Made by a program: the position numbers and the translations under genes. Of a stretch of DNA of 62,000 nt, positions 10,025 to 21,158 are shown one piece after another. The stretch's first letter is position 1. Each line of letters opens with the position of its first letter. Below the pieces are notes generated by a model. It saw only the letters and a program-made list of their open reading frames with translations, made no database searches and had not been told where the DNA came from. Origin of the DNA: Prorocentrum cordatum (lineage: Eukaryota > Sar > Dinophyceae > Prorocentrales > Prorocentraceae). Where the stretch lies: positions 363,730-425,729 of the forward strand of contig CAUYUJ010000337.1 in NCBI GenBank assembly GCA_963575745.1, written 5' to 3'.

Positions 10025-10609
10025 TTAGGGGCGCGGCTGTGCCGGCCCCTGTCTGCTCCCTGTGCTGTAGCACATTCCATATGACACGCGCCAAGTAGGG
10101 TGGGTCAGACTCGCCGCCCGTCCCTCCCGAAAGAGGAGGCGAAGGCGGGGCCGGACCTGGAGGTGGGCCACCGCCTCCGCCCTCATTCGGCGCGCCAGGA
10201 TTCCGTCCGGCGTTTCCACCGCCAGATCCCGATCCAGACGATGTTCCCCAACCCCGGCTGTGCCGGCGGAGGGAAAATAGGAAGCAGCATTTCCGCTCAA
10301 AACGCCATTTGCGGCACCAGAGCCCGAAGAGCCGCCTCCCAACGGGGCAATCACGGGCGCATCGGGCATGCTCATCGGGGTTTCAGGAGGGGCCCTCCTC
10401 TCCTCAGCGTTGGTGGTCTTTTCAATCTTGGCAGCCATTGGTTGGCCTCGATCCTGCGACATCGCCCAATCGCTTCTGCGGAGGGTTCGTCTCTTGAGCC
10501 AGACCGCTGTTCTCTTTTGAGGGTGGTCCTCCTCGCTCGGACGTCTGCGCCGCCGAGTGAAGTCTGGCCACTGTAGTTTGGGGTTGTCCCTGCAACTCCT
10601 TCCATGCAC
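10025..10609 (-). CDS. Hypothetical O accessory ORF, Gly/Ser linker type
   Basis: 194 aa, basic N-terminus (many Arg), a Gly/Ser/Ala linker around residues 90-125, and a basic C-terminus. Two hairpins (10,027-10,050 and 10,254-10,266) lie in it and write GTAGV- and GPAQPR-like tracts. It contains the only clear I-type hairpin found in an O segment (about 10,208-10,223, VETPD). Looks like an interdomain linker rather than an enzyme. Confidence 0.33.
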   Translation of the reverse strand: MHGRSCRDNPKLQWPDFTRRRRRPSEEDHPQKRTAVWLKRRTLRRSDWAMSQDRGQPMAAKIEKTTNAEERRAPPETPMSMPDAPVIAPLGGGSSGSGAANGVLSGNAASYFPSAGTAGVGEHRLDRDLAVETPDGILARRMRAEAVAHLQVRPRLRLLFREGRAASLTHPTWRVSYGMCYSTGSRQGPAQPRP

Positions 10610-12672
10610 GGTGCCTATTCAGGGCCTCCTCAGTCAGCTTTGCGCAACTACATGTATCTTTGGGCTGGGATCTCCTCTGACAGCTGGGAGTGCAGAGTGA
10701 GTGCCCCATCCATCGACGGCTGTGTCGCGTGGAGGCTGGTTCCTGGATGGTCACCATATATTCATGAAGACAACATGATCCGCGCGTCCGTCCATGGCTT
10801 TTATCGTGACGAAACATCCTGCGCCCCTCATGTAGGTCCGTCTGAAGGTCCCCAGAACTGGTCAAATTATTTCCCCGCGACCACAAAATCGGACAGACCT
10901 GCTCACCGGGCCCCCTGGAGGCCCTGTGTAGAATCTACATCTCAGTGCCGTGCTCGGGTCAACATGGGACTGGAGCGAGAGATCCGGGGGATAACCATCA
11001 AAGTTGCTCCTGCAATTGCCTCGTGAGTCCTGTTGACAGGCTACACAGAAGACGACCCATGGGCCCACAATCATCTTATTGTACAATTTCTGAATTACTG
11101 ACTCGTTGGGTGTCTTCAAATCTCAGCTGAATAGACCGGCAGTGCCGTCAGTCCGAGAGAACTCGTTACCATTCCGAGTCATCGCAACCTGCTGTATCCA
11201 TCGCCCACGAGGCTTATGCTGCATCTTCTCGTCGCAAAGAACTGGTCTTCCTGGTTCTTATGGTTCCAAATTGCTCGCGCATTTCAATTCAACATCGGCC
11301 CACTTTTCGGTAATCGCCTGTGGCTCGGAATGACTCGTTTCTTTCAACTCAACATCCTTTCACTCCGTGACAACCCTCTCGGAATCGAGCATCTTTGGGT
11401 GCCGTAACGGTGAGTATGTAACCAGGTCTTTGTGCTGCCCTAGCGGCCTTGCCGTCCGGGCGTCAGATATTACCAATTTCTTGGCAACCTGTCTTGCTAT
11501 CCCGCTCGGGTTATTCGGGAGGAACGCATGCATGATGCAGCCATTATCATGAAAATAACTATCATCGCCATCGCTTCTCTCGGAACTTTCCCGACAGGTC
11601 CTGCAGCAATGATGCGACCAATCTGCGTTCTCGTAACATTCGCTCGGCTGTCCTGTCGCCAAATCCTTCGCGTGCTCACTGGCCGGGTTCTTCCCGCCCA
11701 ATGGGGTCGACATGGGCTGTGTCCAGGTGGTCCCAACGAGGTATCTCCATCCTAATGTTCTGCATCGGGAAAACCACTTTTCCTTCCCGGTCACCCCGGG
11801 CGGTTGCGCCGCCGAGACGCCAAGATGCTGTCGTCCAGGATCGGTGCGCGATCGAGAGGCTACGGGCTGATGCCCGCTGCCTGCGAGGAGCCGCGGCTAT
11901 GCGACGGCCCCGCCGGCGGGGGGCACGGCCGACGGCGGCCCCGCCCCTGCTCATGAGAGAAAACGGCAGCGGCGCATACATCATGATAAGGGGAGGATGG
12001 ATCCAGGGAGGAAGGCGACAACGTGAATCTGTTTTGCGAACTCAGCTGCAAAATCTTCCGCAAGCTTGCTATCCTTCACACGCGCCTCCACGCGCGCATG
12101 CGTGCCATCGCACTTCCGCCCCAATCCACCGGTCAAACTGTCAGACGTGGAAGCAATGGCCCATGGCTTCTTCATGCAATTCCCCTTTCTATCCATACGC
12201 GCATCCATGCAACGCTGTCTTCTGCAAACCTATCTCTCTCTTACACATGCTTTCACTTGAGGGTCTCTCCAATACTGGCAGTGGCTAGGCCACTCAATGC
12301 AAACAATACCCCCCCGCATCAGCGACAGCGCGGGCAATCTGAGGTTCCAAAATCAACATCGAAAGTCCGCCCGGATTCCTCGGAACCCACGGAGGGACCT
12401 GTGGTCGCCCTTACGGAAATAATGAGCTTCTTTTACATATTGCCAGGGAGAACCTCCAGCGCGTGGGATCGAACCCCAGACCGAAAGATGTTTCCCCTTG
12501 AACTCTGTAATATCCGTAAGTGCTTGGTTGTTGCCTTCGTCGGTCCTCATATCCTCGCTTTCGGTGTATCGTATCACCCTGCACGAATTGTTGACGAAGT
12601 TCATTAAGTTACATATGCTGCTATTTGGTCTACAGCAATATTCAAGTATGAATATGTCCCCGTTCCAATCAT
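10610..12672 (-). other. Decayed coding-like region of O between RNase H tail and accessory ORFs
   Basis: Short minus-strand frames only (10,422-10,886, 10,862-11,119, 11,360-11,794). Several stretches read as ordinary protein but no family is recognised. Two C-terminal-like repeats VELKETSHSE / VELKCASNLE occur near 11.27-11.35 kb. Hairpins at 11,800-11,813 and 12,280-12,294. Confidence 0.35.
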
Positions 12673-13485
12673 TCAATCGTTTCTGCCCATTGTTGGCCCT
12701 TTGTCTGGCTGAGATATCAAAAAAACCATCGGTTCGTTGTCATTCGATTTAGCCGCAGCCGCATCAGTAATTTTGTCAGGATACTCTTTCTGTTCAAGAA
12801 TCTCAGGAGATGTCCTTACATCTGAAGCATCTGACTCACTGTCAGTCATGACAAACATAGCCATATTTTCGCTGTGTTCTGTCAATTTTCGCTGACGGTC
12901 GCTCTTCCTGGAACCATCCATGTCACTCTCGGAGGGTCTCGGGCTGTAAGCACTTCCGGCTTTGCCAGGTGCGTTGTTAGCTCTTTCTTTGGTGGCTACT
13001 GCTGAGTTCGGTGCCGACAAAGGATGCGCGTGTGAATGTGCTTCACCAGGTCCGGCTTTGCCGTCTGATGACGCAATTGCTACTTTGGCCGCGTCCTGTG
13101 CCGGGGCGGCCGTCACTGGCCTACCTTTGGTGACTCTCTTCTGTTCATGCATCTTGTTGCCCTGCACCGCGCCGCCTTGGCGCACCGCTGCCTTCGGACC
13201 TATCCGCGGCTCAAGAACCCCCCGGGGCTCCAGGGGGAGTCCGTCAGTGAGCATCGATGCCAGATGGGCTCGATATCGATTGATTTTCCAAAACTTAGGG
13301 GTAACAATGTTAACAAGGTAAGGCACCTTTACCCATGCAAGAGGATCGGTAAAACGTTTTGCGCAGATATCAGCGGCTTCGTTATGCGTGCGCCCGTGCT
13401 GAAAACTAACAGCTCCACGGGTAAACTGTTCAGAAATGGCGGCAACATCTATTCGGTGGGTTCTCGGAAGGTGCATCAATTTCAT
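12673..13485 (-). CDS. O pol: C-terminal RNase H segment and acidic tail
   Basis: The first ~60 residues match the end of dinoflagellate copia RNase H: LPRTHRIDVAAISEQF, then HNEAADICAKRFTDP and a Trp-containing helix. The remaining ~210 residues are low-complexity, with Ala/Lys/Asp/Ser tracts, and no domain. It overlaps the preceding frame (13,482-14,165) by four bases, consistent with a single frameshift. Two hairpins (about 12,955 and 13,051) fall in the tail. Confidence 0.75.
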   Translation of the reverse strand: MKLMHLPRTHRIDVAAISEQFTRGAVSFQHGRTHNEAADICAKRFTDPLAWVKVPYLVNIVTPKFWKINRYRAHLASMLTDGLPLEPRGVLEPRIGPKAAVRQGGAVQGNKMHEQKRVTKGRPVTAAPAQDAAKVAIASSDGKAGPGEAHSHAHPLSAPNSAVATKERANNAPGKAGSAYSPRPSESDMDGSRKSDRQRKLTEHSENMAMFVMTDSESDASDVRTSPEILEQKEYPDKITDAAAAKSNDNEPMVFLISQPDKGPTMGRND

Positions 13486-14165
13486 CGGGCCCCCGCTTGC
13501 ATCACCTTACAAACCGGCGGATTATGTTCCATGGGTGCGCATTTGACCTCTCGTTGTAGCAGAATTTCCCACGGCGGCAGAGCTGGCAGCAATTCAGTCC
13601 GTAATGCCAGATCTGCAGCAACAATCTCTGCCTCACAAGTGCCATGGGACACGCAAGTCTGTCGACGAGAAGCCATGCTCTGACTGGCTCTCGTGCATGG
13701 TGCCCAAATTACCTGGTGGCTGGCACTCGTGCTGCGATACGTTCGTAAATCGTTGGCACAGTCTGCAGAGTACTGTCGGGTTGTGGCATCCTCCATTTTG
13801 TCGCCTGCCCATGACGTCATTTTGTATGGGGTTGTGGATTTGATGTAACATATTAATCGAAAAAGATCCATGCCCTGTTGTTCGGTCCACTTCGCTGCGC
13901 AGCTGGCCGCGTGACAAACCGCGCGCAAAAGATCCAGCAGAGCCATTCGAGCACCATATAAGATCTTCCTGAGAACTTTGGCAACAATAGGCCGAATAAC
14001 TCCCAGCGGGGTCGGCGGTTCAGGATTGTCTGGTCCGGGTTCCGCGGCTGAGCCGGGAACCACGACTGACTTGTCTGGGGGGCCTGTTTCAACTTGGACC
14101 CCGAGTGCCTCTGCTATAGCCTGCTCTGCGGGGGGTGTTGTTTCCCCTCGGGCCGCCTTGCCCAT
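13482..14165 (-). CDS. pol: O pol: RT connection and RNase H core
   Basis: Copia-type RNase H. RT thumb-like helices (RMALLDLLRAVCHAASCAAKW, then DLFRLICYIKSTTPYKM) are followed by a divergent first strand and by CVSHGTCEAEIVAADLALR, where copia has SxSTAEAEYxAL. The conserved Glu of that motif is present. The N-terminal 60 residues are Pro-rich linker. Upstream overlap with 14,089-14,976 marks a frameshift. Part of the nested element O. Confidence 0.8.
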   Translation of the reverse strand: MGKAARGETTPPAEQAIAEALGVQVETGPPDKSVVVPGSAAEPGPDNPEPPTPLGVIRPIVAKVLRKILYGARMALLDLLRAVCHAASCAAKWTEQQGMDLFRLICYIKSTTPYKMTSWAGDKMEDATTRQYSADCANDLRTYRSTSASHQVIWAPCTRASQSMASRRQTCVSHGTCEAEIVAADLALRTELLPALPPWEILLQREVKCAPMEHNPPVCKVMQAGAR

Positions 14166-15065
14166 CCTTTAAGTAAGTCAACTCGGTGCCAAATGGGGTG
14201 CCAGCAGCAGGGTATGTAGCAGGGTCGGCATCGGTTAGCTGTGCGTAAAATGTTACACAGGAATCAAACAACTCAATCATGTCGTATTCGGCGGCTCTGG
14301 CCATTTTCGGCTGTCTAGGTGGACGCGGCTCACTCGGCTGCGCCGATGAGTCGCCCCCCGCCTTCTCGTCGTCGCTCTCCATTTGATGTGCTGAGGCGGA
14401 CGTTTTCTTTACCATTGGCGGTGGGCGATCGCGGACAGTTGGCAATTCTGCCTGCCATTCAACACACTGCTTTGGCAAATGATGTTTGCACCCCAAATAA
14501 CGCCACACGTTAGTTGGCGGGTCGATCTCGATGCCCTTGGGGCAGCCTTCGGAGGCTTCTTGCAAGAGTCGCCACCCCTTTCCGAGGTTCGCTCTTGGCC
14601 CCGAAAGTTGGAAATCGTCAACAGAAATGATAAGAAACAGGCGCGGTGTCGTTTGGAAGTAACAACTACGCCAAGGACTACATGCAATGAAACATATGGA
14701 AATCACGTGTCCCTCACAATGCAGTTCCCAGTATCCACCAGAATCATGATGTCCAAATAATGAAAAGATGAGGGGGCATACGGGGCTCTCGTCTTTCCAA
14801 GCGGGCGGCCACTCGTCTCTTGGCAGGAAAATCCATGTTGTTTTCCCCATAATTTGGACTGGGTGTAAGCCTGTTTGGCATCGGCCTGTTGGATGTCGCG
14901 CCCTTCGAACATGCCGTAAGTGTCTGCCGCTTTGCTGGCCTGCATCGTGGACGGGCTGCTGGGGAATTCCTAACATAAGGCGACTTCTCTATTCTGATCT
15001 CTAACGCCTGACCCATCAAACACAACTCTGCCTTTATATTTGAAGCCTTTGTGCCCCACTGAGAG
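14089..15065 (-). pseudogene. pol: O pol: reverse transcriptase, frameshifted
   Basis: Ty1/copia RT. On the minus strand from 15,065: KYKGRVVFDGSGVRDQN (palm entry), an in-frame stop, then MQASKAADTYG, QQADAKQAYTQSKL (first catalytic Asp), a frame change, GKTTWIFLPRDEWPPAWK, SPVCPLIFSLFGHHDSGGYWE and IISVDDFQLSGP (catalytic Asp pair retained, YVDD to SVDD). The connection ends in EYDMIELFDSCVTFY. Two or three lesions separate otherwise recognisable blocks, so the enzyme is probably dead but young enough to align over its length. A hairpin at 14,329-14,350 encodes SSAQPSEP. Confidence 0.88.
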
Positions 15066-15392
15066 CTATGAACTCTTCTCCGCCAGAATTGCCAAAAGGC
15101 ACCCGGAATGGGTCGCTCGCCCTTTTCGCTGTCGAACAACGTCGGTGTACTCCATCGCGCCTGACTCATCCCAAGCGCCAATGCTGCGTAACCGATCCCG
15201 TTCGGCCTGCAGGGCTTTGCGGGCATCTTGATTCACCGCAGCTCCGGCCTTAGACGCGGGTCCAGCCACGGCTGCAGCGCTCCGTGGCTGGCTCAACTCA
15301 GCAAGTAAGTGGTGCGCTTGTTCAACGATCCGAATACCATCAGTAAACGGCTTGTATACATAGTCCGAGTCAAAACTTTCTTCCCAATCATC
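15066..15392 (-). CDS. O pol: linker just before RT
   Basis: The last ~110 residues of a 426-aa frame whose remainder is satellite. They read as pol: SFDSDYVYKPFTDGIRIVEQ, then QDARKALQAERDRLRSIGAW and CLLAILAEKSS, the usual lead-in to copia RT (helix with W, then xFxILxEKxSEL). Satellite element S has been inserted immediately upstream (15,393), so the frame continuing into the array is artificial. The other side of the O linker resumes at about 25,326. Confidence 0.72.
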   Translation of the reverse strand, partial: DDWEESFDSDYVYKPFTDGIRIVEQAHHLLAELSQPRSAAAVAGPASKAGAAVNQDARKALQAERDRLRSIGAWDESGAMEYTDVVRQRKGRATHSGCLLAILAEKSS

Positions 15393-15529
15393 CTGTGGTG
15401 TTGGGTCCTCGTTTTGAAGAGACAGCGCCCCGCGTTCACTCCTCCTCCCGCCGCCCCCTCCCCCCTCCCCCTCCTTGCCTCTGCTCCCGGCGCACCTCTC
15501 ACACGTTTCGTAGCCCCATAGGGAACTCC

Positions 15530-16754
15530 ACCGAAGGCCCCAGTGAGGGGGGGGCGCATGCGGTTCCCACACCCAGGGCAGCGTTTCGCGGCCCCATAGG
15601 GAGCTCCACCGAAGGCCCCAGTGCGGGGGGGAGGGGGAGGGGGGGGGGCGCACGCGGTTCCCACGCCCAGGGCAGCGCTTCGTGGCCCCATAGGGAGCTC
15701 CACCGAAGGCCCCAGTGAGGGGGGCGCATGCGGTTCCCACACCCAAGGCAACGCTTCGTGGCCCCATTGGGAGCTCCACCGAAGGTCCCAGTGAGGGTGG
15801 GCGCATGCGGTTCCCCCACCCAGGGCAGCGTTTCGTGGCCCCGTAGGGAGCTCCACCGAAGGTCCCAGCGGGGTGGGCGCATGCGGTTCCCCCACCCAGG
15901 GCAGCGCTTCTTGGCCCCATAGGGAGCTCCACCGAAGGTCCCAGTGAGGGGGGGCGCATGCGGTTCCCACACCCAGGGCAGCGCTTCGTGGCCCCATAGG
16001 GAGCTCCACCGAAGGTCCCAGTGAGGGGGCGCGCGGTTCCCACACCCAGGGCAGCGTTTCGTGGCCCCATGGGGGGCTCCACCGAAGGTCCCAGCGAGGG
16101 GGGGCGCATGCGGTTCCCCTCGCCCAGGGCAGCGCTTCGTGGCCCCATAGGGAGCTCCACCGAAGGTCCCGGGGAGGGGGAGGGGGGGGGGGGGAGGGGG
16201 GGCGCATGCGGTTCCCACCCAGGGCAGCGCTTCGTGGCCCCATAGGGAGCTCCACCAAAGGTCCCAGTGGAGGTGGGCGCGCGCGGTTCCCCACCCAGGG
16301 CAGCGTTTCTTGGCCCCACAGGGGTGGGCGCATGCGGTTCCCCCACCCAGGGAAACGCTTCGTGGCCCCATAGGGAGCGCCACCGAAGGCTTCAGTGGTG
16401 GTGGGCGCATGCGGCCCCCACCCAGGGCAGCGCTTCGTGGCCCCATAGGGAGCGCCACCGAAGGCTCCAGTGGTGGTGGGCGCATGCGTACCCCCGCCCA
16501 TGGCAGCGCTTCGTGACCCAATAGGGAGCTCTACCGAAGGCCCCAGTGGGGGTGTTCGCATGCGTCCCCCCTGCCCAGGACAGCGCTTCGTGGCCCCATA
16601 GGGGGCTCCACCGAAGGCGCCAGAGGCGCAGTTCGCATGTGTCTCCCCCGCCCATGACAGCGCTTCGTGGCCCCATTAGGAGCTCCAGCGAAGGTCCCAA
16701 TGGCGCAGTTCGCATGCGTCTCCCTCGCCCAGGGCAGCGTTTCGTGGCCCCATA
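15530..16754 (-). repeat. Satellite array of ~78-bp units (S copy A)
   Basis: About 16 units on the minus strand, each with GCGTTTCGTGG-type and GGGAGCTCC blocks, a GCATGCG core and variable G-runs. Units near 16.6-16.75 kb look like those at 1-970, whereas those near 15.6-16.3 kb carry GTTCCCACCCAGGG cores, so there is unit drift along the array. Frames of 340, 422 and 426 aa are open simultaneously in three phases of the minus strand; I regard them as non-genic. Confidence 0.93.
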
Positions 16755-17088
16755 TGTCAATGTTAGTGATTATGAGCCTCTTTCCTCGAGCTGTAAGATC
16801 CCCTCGGTCGATCAATATGAAATGGTGCTGGTCGCACCACGCACACACACACAGCTGATGAAATCAGGGAAAACCCAGTCAAAGACTGGAACACATCTGA
16901 TAACTTGTTATCGCTGTCTGGCTCAAAAAGAAAATCCCCTGATATCGTTTGAGAAGCAAGCGGCCATGGAAACACAACATGGCATATCATGCAACATAAA
17001 ACTCCTCAAGCCCCTTGACATGGGCGTTCAACTCAATAGCTGCTTATCTACTGCGTTTCGGGCTGTCCCTGAAACTCTCATCTTCACA
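16755..17088 (-). repeat. E1 3' LTR
   Basis: Direct repeat of 24,789-25,117. On the plus strand it starts TGTCAATGTTAGTG and ends ATCTTCACA (minus strand TG...CA). Differences from the 5' LTR are scattered substitutions and small indels, including a longer CA run (cacgcacacacacaca versus cacacacaca near 16,845). No clear polypurine tract is seen on its internal side (17,089-17,115). Confidence 0.92.
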
Positions 17089-17262
17089 CAGAATATAAAC
17101 TTTGCAGCTTCAGAAACTGGAGATCAGCAGCCATGCATGCATAACCTTCTGCATACAAGAGTTGTGCTCTAAAAATCACATAAAAGGCTCGGCCCAAACC
17201 AGCCGAACATCAACCGTTCGCACATCAAACATGCAGCGAAACAAAACGAGTTTGAACAACCA

Positions 17263-20166
17263 TCAGCTTTCCATAAGGATCCTCCGAACGAGGTCTGGGA
17301 GGTTCATTTCACGCAAAATGCCATGCAATGCATGCACCAGCATAGCCTCGAGCTTCTTCTGTACGTCCGATGTGTAGGGCATGTGGGTCATTCTAGATCG
17401 TCCATATTCTGTGCAGCACTGCTCGGTGACAATTTGAGTCCACTGCCCGGTGGTCTTACCACGATCTCCCTGGAGCTGGCTGAATGCGAAACTGCATCCG
17501 TTGTCGACACCAACTCCGGCTTGTATGTCTGAGCGGCAATAAACAAAAGTACACAAAGCAAAGCCATGAACACCTGCACCGAATGAAACTCCTGCTGCAA
17601 ATGTCCCAGCTGGGGACAGCACAAACTGAGACCATTGATCAAACGGCTCGGCCAAAACATAAATTGAAACTTGTTGGCCGATCATAGGTTCAGTTGAGGC
17701 TACTGCTGCAGCCGCTGCTGCCATATGTGGCAACGTTGTACCTGAAGAACAACTGATTGCCAAATTGCTGGAAAACAAAGCTGCACGCGTGAATCGCGAA
17801 GTCCTAGTAGTCATAGATGTGCTCACTTCCGCCTGATAAGCCATCTCATGCACATCAATCCTCGATATATCGTCATCTGCACTGTAGTCCTGGGGCTTGG
17901 CGTAGTTGGCGCTCAGGAAATCAACATCCTCCTGCAACTCAACTCGCTGAGCACGCCGAATCTCGTCCCAGGGGTCGGTCAACTTCCGCTTTCTGAATGA
18001 GGGTGCTCGGGGATCTGGTCCGAAAGTCCATCGGTTCTCGTGCAAAACTCGATCTTGGTACGGGGTATCCATCTTCTTGGTGAGGCCGTCGACCAGCTGC
18101 TGCTCAGATCTTACCCATTTGATGCCTCCATGCTGGCACTCCTGCCTGATGATAGCTGCTTCCAAGGAGAGCCTCCGATCTGATAGATGAGGACGCTCCC
18201 TGACCACACAATCCCACAGAGAACGACAATCTGTGACCAGAACACCCTTCCACTCTGCTGCCTGACGGTACTCATGTCCCAACTTATTCGCTGAAAAGAT
18301 ATCTGCACACACGGCACGTGTCCAGAATGTGACGTCGTGAGCTTCAGAACAACTGTAGGCCTCCGCCGAGAGGGTACTGCGTACTGCACGACCAGTCCGT
18401 CCACTTGACCAGGCCAGTAGCATGCATGGGAGTAGCTTGTTGTGATCGTCCATCATAGCACCATCTCCCACCATGATATAAAATCCACGCTGGCTCTTGT
18501 GGTTCGGCATGTTGTCGAAAGACGCGTCACGCAATGCAATGATGACCGATTCCTCGAAATCAAAACCACCACGGAATATCATCTGCATCTTCCCCGCGCG
18601 CCGGATAGAGCGTACAAGACTGTTCATGTCTTTCACGTCCTGTAGCGTCGGCTTCGTCATCTGGCCTGCCAGCCTTGATGCCTCAAAACTGTATCTGTGG
18701 AGCAGCAGCCTCACTACCCATTGAACCTGTCCGTTCATGCCACGTAGTGCTCGATGTTCGGCTGCAGTGAGTAGCTCCTTGTCCTGCTTGGCCCTCTCAC
18801 GGGGCATGCGGCAGTCGGTCATCCCGTCAATGTAGTTGCCCATGTCGATCGTGATAACATAGTCCTTGTCCTGCTTGAAGCGTCGGCCTGTGAAGGTAGC
18901 ACCTTCGGGTGAGCCTTGGAGATCGTGCCAGTCACCGGACTCGACCTGCTCCTTCAGCTGCTTCATGATCTGCTCGCAGAACTCGCGGTTCTCCTCCATG
19001 TCGAAAGCCATGAGCATGTCATCCACGTGTAAGCATAAGAGTCCCACCAGCTCCCCATTGTGCAAAAGCTTGAAGGCCACAGTCTCGAACTGTAGCTGCT
19101 CGAAACCGACCTGCTTCAGGATCTGGACAATCCGCTTGTACCAGGCCCTCGCCGCGTCGTTGGTGCCATAGATGCTCTTGCTGAGCTTGAGCAAGCTCCC
19201 TTCCTCCAGTCCAGGAAGTGTCATCCCCGGCATGTTCTTGGGCATCTTGAAATACAGCTCCCTCTCGATCTTGACGCCCTGCAGGAAAGCTCCAGCGGCG
19301 TCTCCGGTGAAGCACGAAAGCCGCTGGCACGCCGCAGTGCTACACAAGAGGTTGGGCATGAAAGGCGAGCATGTCGGCGAATCTCGTCGTAGCTTCTCAT
19401 CGTGCTTCTCCTGGAAGCCTTTGCCAACGATTCGACACTTGGGCTGGAAGTTGGCATCGTTGTCGCTGCCTTTGTTTGTCCAAACTGCGCGGCTCTCGAT
19501 CTGCAACGACTTGTCAATCTTCTTGGCCATCGCAGGGGCGATGACCGTAACTGCGTCGTACTTGGTCCAGGTACTCCATTCCTTGATGAGCGCGTTGAGG
19601 CATTTCTCGGTGCGCTCCCTGCTGCATTGATCGTCGTATCTCAACACCTCCTTGATATCCATCTCGCCTTTGGTAGCACGATCGGCTCGTTCAGCTGCGA
19701 ACGACTCGCACGTAACCTGGTTGGTCGAATATGCGGTACGTATCTTTGTGTCGTTTGCTGTCGTCAGCGTGTTGCGGCCGATCTGTGCTCGACTCTGGTA
19801 TATGGTGTCAGATGCTGGTGTCTTCCTCTTAAGCCTCCGCCTCTCGCCTTGATCGCGATTGGCGCGTTGTCGTGCTCGCTGACGCTGGCGGGCACTGTCT
19901 GCATCAAGATCCGCAGAGGTGGTAAGCGATGCGCTGCTCGTCCCAGGAGTAGCCGTCCGTGCTGGAGCCGGGTTGTCCGGTCCATAGGACTGAGGAGCCC
20001 CTTGAGGTTCAGTACCCTCAGGAACACCTCCAGGGGCTTGTCCTTCCGAAGGGTCCTGCGCTGTCCGATAAGTGTACTCTACCACAATGTCGGTCATGTC
20101 CATATCTCGTACCAGAGGAACGTCGAAAGGCACATCCAGGCTGTCGCGTGCCAGGTCCTCCATCAT
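17263..20166 (-). CDS. pol: E1 pol: reverse transcriptase-RNase H (copia type)
   Basis: 967 aa, uninterrupted. Residues 1-130 are a Pro/Arg-rich linker. RT: about 245-260 KCRIVGKGFQEKHDE; about 285-292 GDAAGAFL (first catalytic Asp); KSIYGTNDAARAWY; about 377-384 LHVDDML (Asp pair, YVDD to HVDD). RNase H: about 544 RDASF, about 596 STLSAEAYSCSEA (catalytic Glu), then KWVRSEQQLVDGLTKKM, the usual copia end. A ~200-residue C-terminal extension follows with a semi-hydrophobic stretch (AAGVSFGAGVHGFALCTFVYC). All catalytic residues I can locate are present. It replicates the element by copying genomic RNA within a capsid. The first Met lies just past the IN C-terminus, so it was probably expressed as part of a polyprotein. 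Confidence 0.93.
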   Translation of the reverse strand: MMEDLARDSLDVPFDVPLVRDMDMTDIVVEYTYRTAQDPSEGQAPGGVPEGTEPQGAPQSYGPDNPAPARTATPGTSSASLTTSADLDADSARQRQRARQRANRDQGERRRLKRKTPASDTIYQSRAQIGRNTLTTANDTKIRTAYSTNQVTCESFAAERADRATKGEMDIKEVLRYDDQCSRERTEKCLNALIKEWSTWTKYDAVTVIAPAMAKKIDKSLQIESRAVWTNKGSDNDANFQPKCRIVGKGFQEKHDEKLRRDSPTCSPFMPNLLCSTAACQRLSCFTGDAAGAFLQGVKIERELYFKMPKNMPGMTLPGLEEGSLLKLSKSIYGTNDAARAWYKRIVQILKQVGFEQLQFETVAFKLLHNGELVGLLCLHVDDMLMAFDMEENREFCEQIMKQLKEQVESGDWHDLQGSPEGATFTGRRFKQDKDYVITIDMGNYIDGMTDCRMPRERAKQDKELLTAAEHRALRGMNGQVQWVVRLLLHRYSFEASRLAGQMTKPTLQDVKDMNSLVRSIRRAGKMQMIFRGGFDFEESVIIALRDASFDNMPNHKSQRGFYIMVGDGAMMDDHNKLLPCMLLAWSSGRTGRAVRSTLSAEAYSCSEAHDVTFWTRAVCADIFSANKLGHEYRQAAEWKGVLVTDCRSLWDCVVRERPHLSDRRLSLEAAIIRQECQHGGIKWVRSEQQLVDGLTKKMDTPYQDRVLHENRWTFGPDPRAPSFRKRKLTDPWDEIRRAQRVELQEDVDFLSANYAKPQDYSADDDISRIDVHEMAYQAEVSTSMTTRTSRFTRAALFSSNLAISCSSGTTLPHMAAAAAAVASTEPMIGQQVSIYVLAEPFDQWSQFVLSPAGTFAAGVSFGAGVHGFALCTFVYCRSDIQAGVGVDNGCSFAFSQLQGDRGKTTGQWTQIVTEQCCTEYGRSRMTHMPYTSDVQKKLEAMLVHALHGILREMNLPDLVRRILMES

Positions 20167-20178
20167 AACCTTGGTGTT

Positions 20179-21158
20179 TTAGTCAAAAATACGTCGCCGT
20201 AGTAGCCGATCTCGGGGTATAACATCTTCCTCATATAGTGGTGTCATCGTGCATCGTGCAATCCTGGTTGCAAGAATGGCGTCGTAGGGTCTGCGAGGCT
20301 GTGAGCCAATGAGCATGGCCCACGACTCCGGGATATTCCACGAACCCTCTGGCCACTCTGCTTCAACTCGCCTTCGCTGTGCAGGAGGTTGGCCTTCAGG
20401 ATCAGCATCGCGATCTTGAGCTTCCTCCATGTCTTGTCCCTGCGGTGCTGGAGGTGGCACAGGATCTGGTGGCTGATCCGGTGGTGGTCGTGGTTGGATC
20501 CCAGGTTGTAGAAGCTGTCGTGGTTCAGTGAACGCGGTATTGCGCAAATCCACGAGGCCGCGCTGTCCATGCGGAACTCCTCGCCATTCACGCTGATCTC
20601 CAGGAATGCGATCCTCGATCTCATTGAGCGTCGACCTCCGGAGGATATTAGGTCCAGCCAGAATGGGCATGCCGTTGTGGATAAGCCAGTAGCCGAACTG
20701 GTCCCTCCCAATCACACGTGCTGGTCCCTGCCATTTACGGTGTAGATCGCGTTTTCCTCCACCTGTACGCCAGTAGCGAACCCATTCGCCACGCTGAAAG
20801 GTCCAGGCTGAGGTCGCGTCTTTGATAGCACCGCTCGTCGTAGGGCTGAGCTGTTGGCCGCTTGGTGAAATGCGACCTCGCATGCTTCCTGAAGCCGTAG
20901 GCGATGCCACATGAGAGACCCATGTGCAACCTGACCTGCAACAACAGGATAAGTATTGATATCTCCAAGAGATGCCGGTAGTGATGGGTTCTCTCCAAGG
21001 ACCCACTGCGCTGGGGAAAAACCCTTGTTGTTCGATAGACGGTCCATGGTCTGAGCAATCTGGTAACCGGCGACCTTGGCGCTCTCGTCATCCTTCACCT
21101 CGAGCTCGCGAAAGACCTTGGTGGCCATCTCCTTAAAGAACCGAATCTTCCGCTTCAC
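20179..21158 (-). pseudogene. pol: E1 pol: integrase second half and C-terminal domain, frameshifted
   Basis: Two frames cover it. 20,712-21,158: HHQHGKV just after a stop, then FFKEMATKVFRELE and NKGFSPAQWVLGENPSLP, the standard post-catalytic helices; Lys stands where the third catalytic acid (Glu of DDE) is expected. 20,179-21,006: RGEWVRYWRTGGGK, KWQGPARVIG and GPNILRRST, a typical SH3-like/GKGY C-terminal domain of copia integrases, then a Pro/Gln-rich tail. A frame change joins them near 20,730. Inactive as it stands. Confidence 0.85.

Noticed and set aside
15066-16561. Three long overlapping minus-strand ORFs (426, 422, 340 aa) of Trp/Pro/Gly-rich repeats
   Set aside because: They are the satellite read in three phases; equally long frames appear in the arrays at 1-970 and 57.4-58.5 kb. 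Only the last ~110 codons of the 426-aa frame (15,066-15,392) are pol-like.
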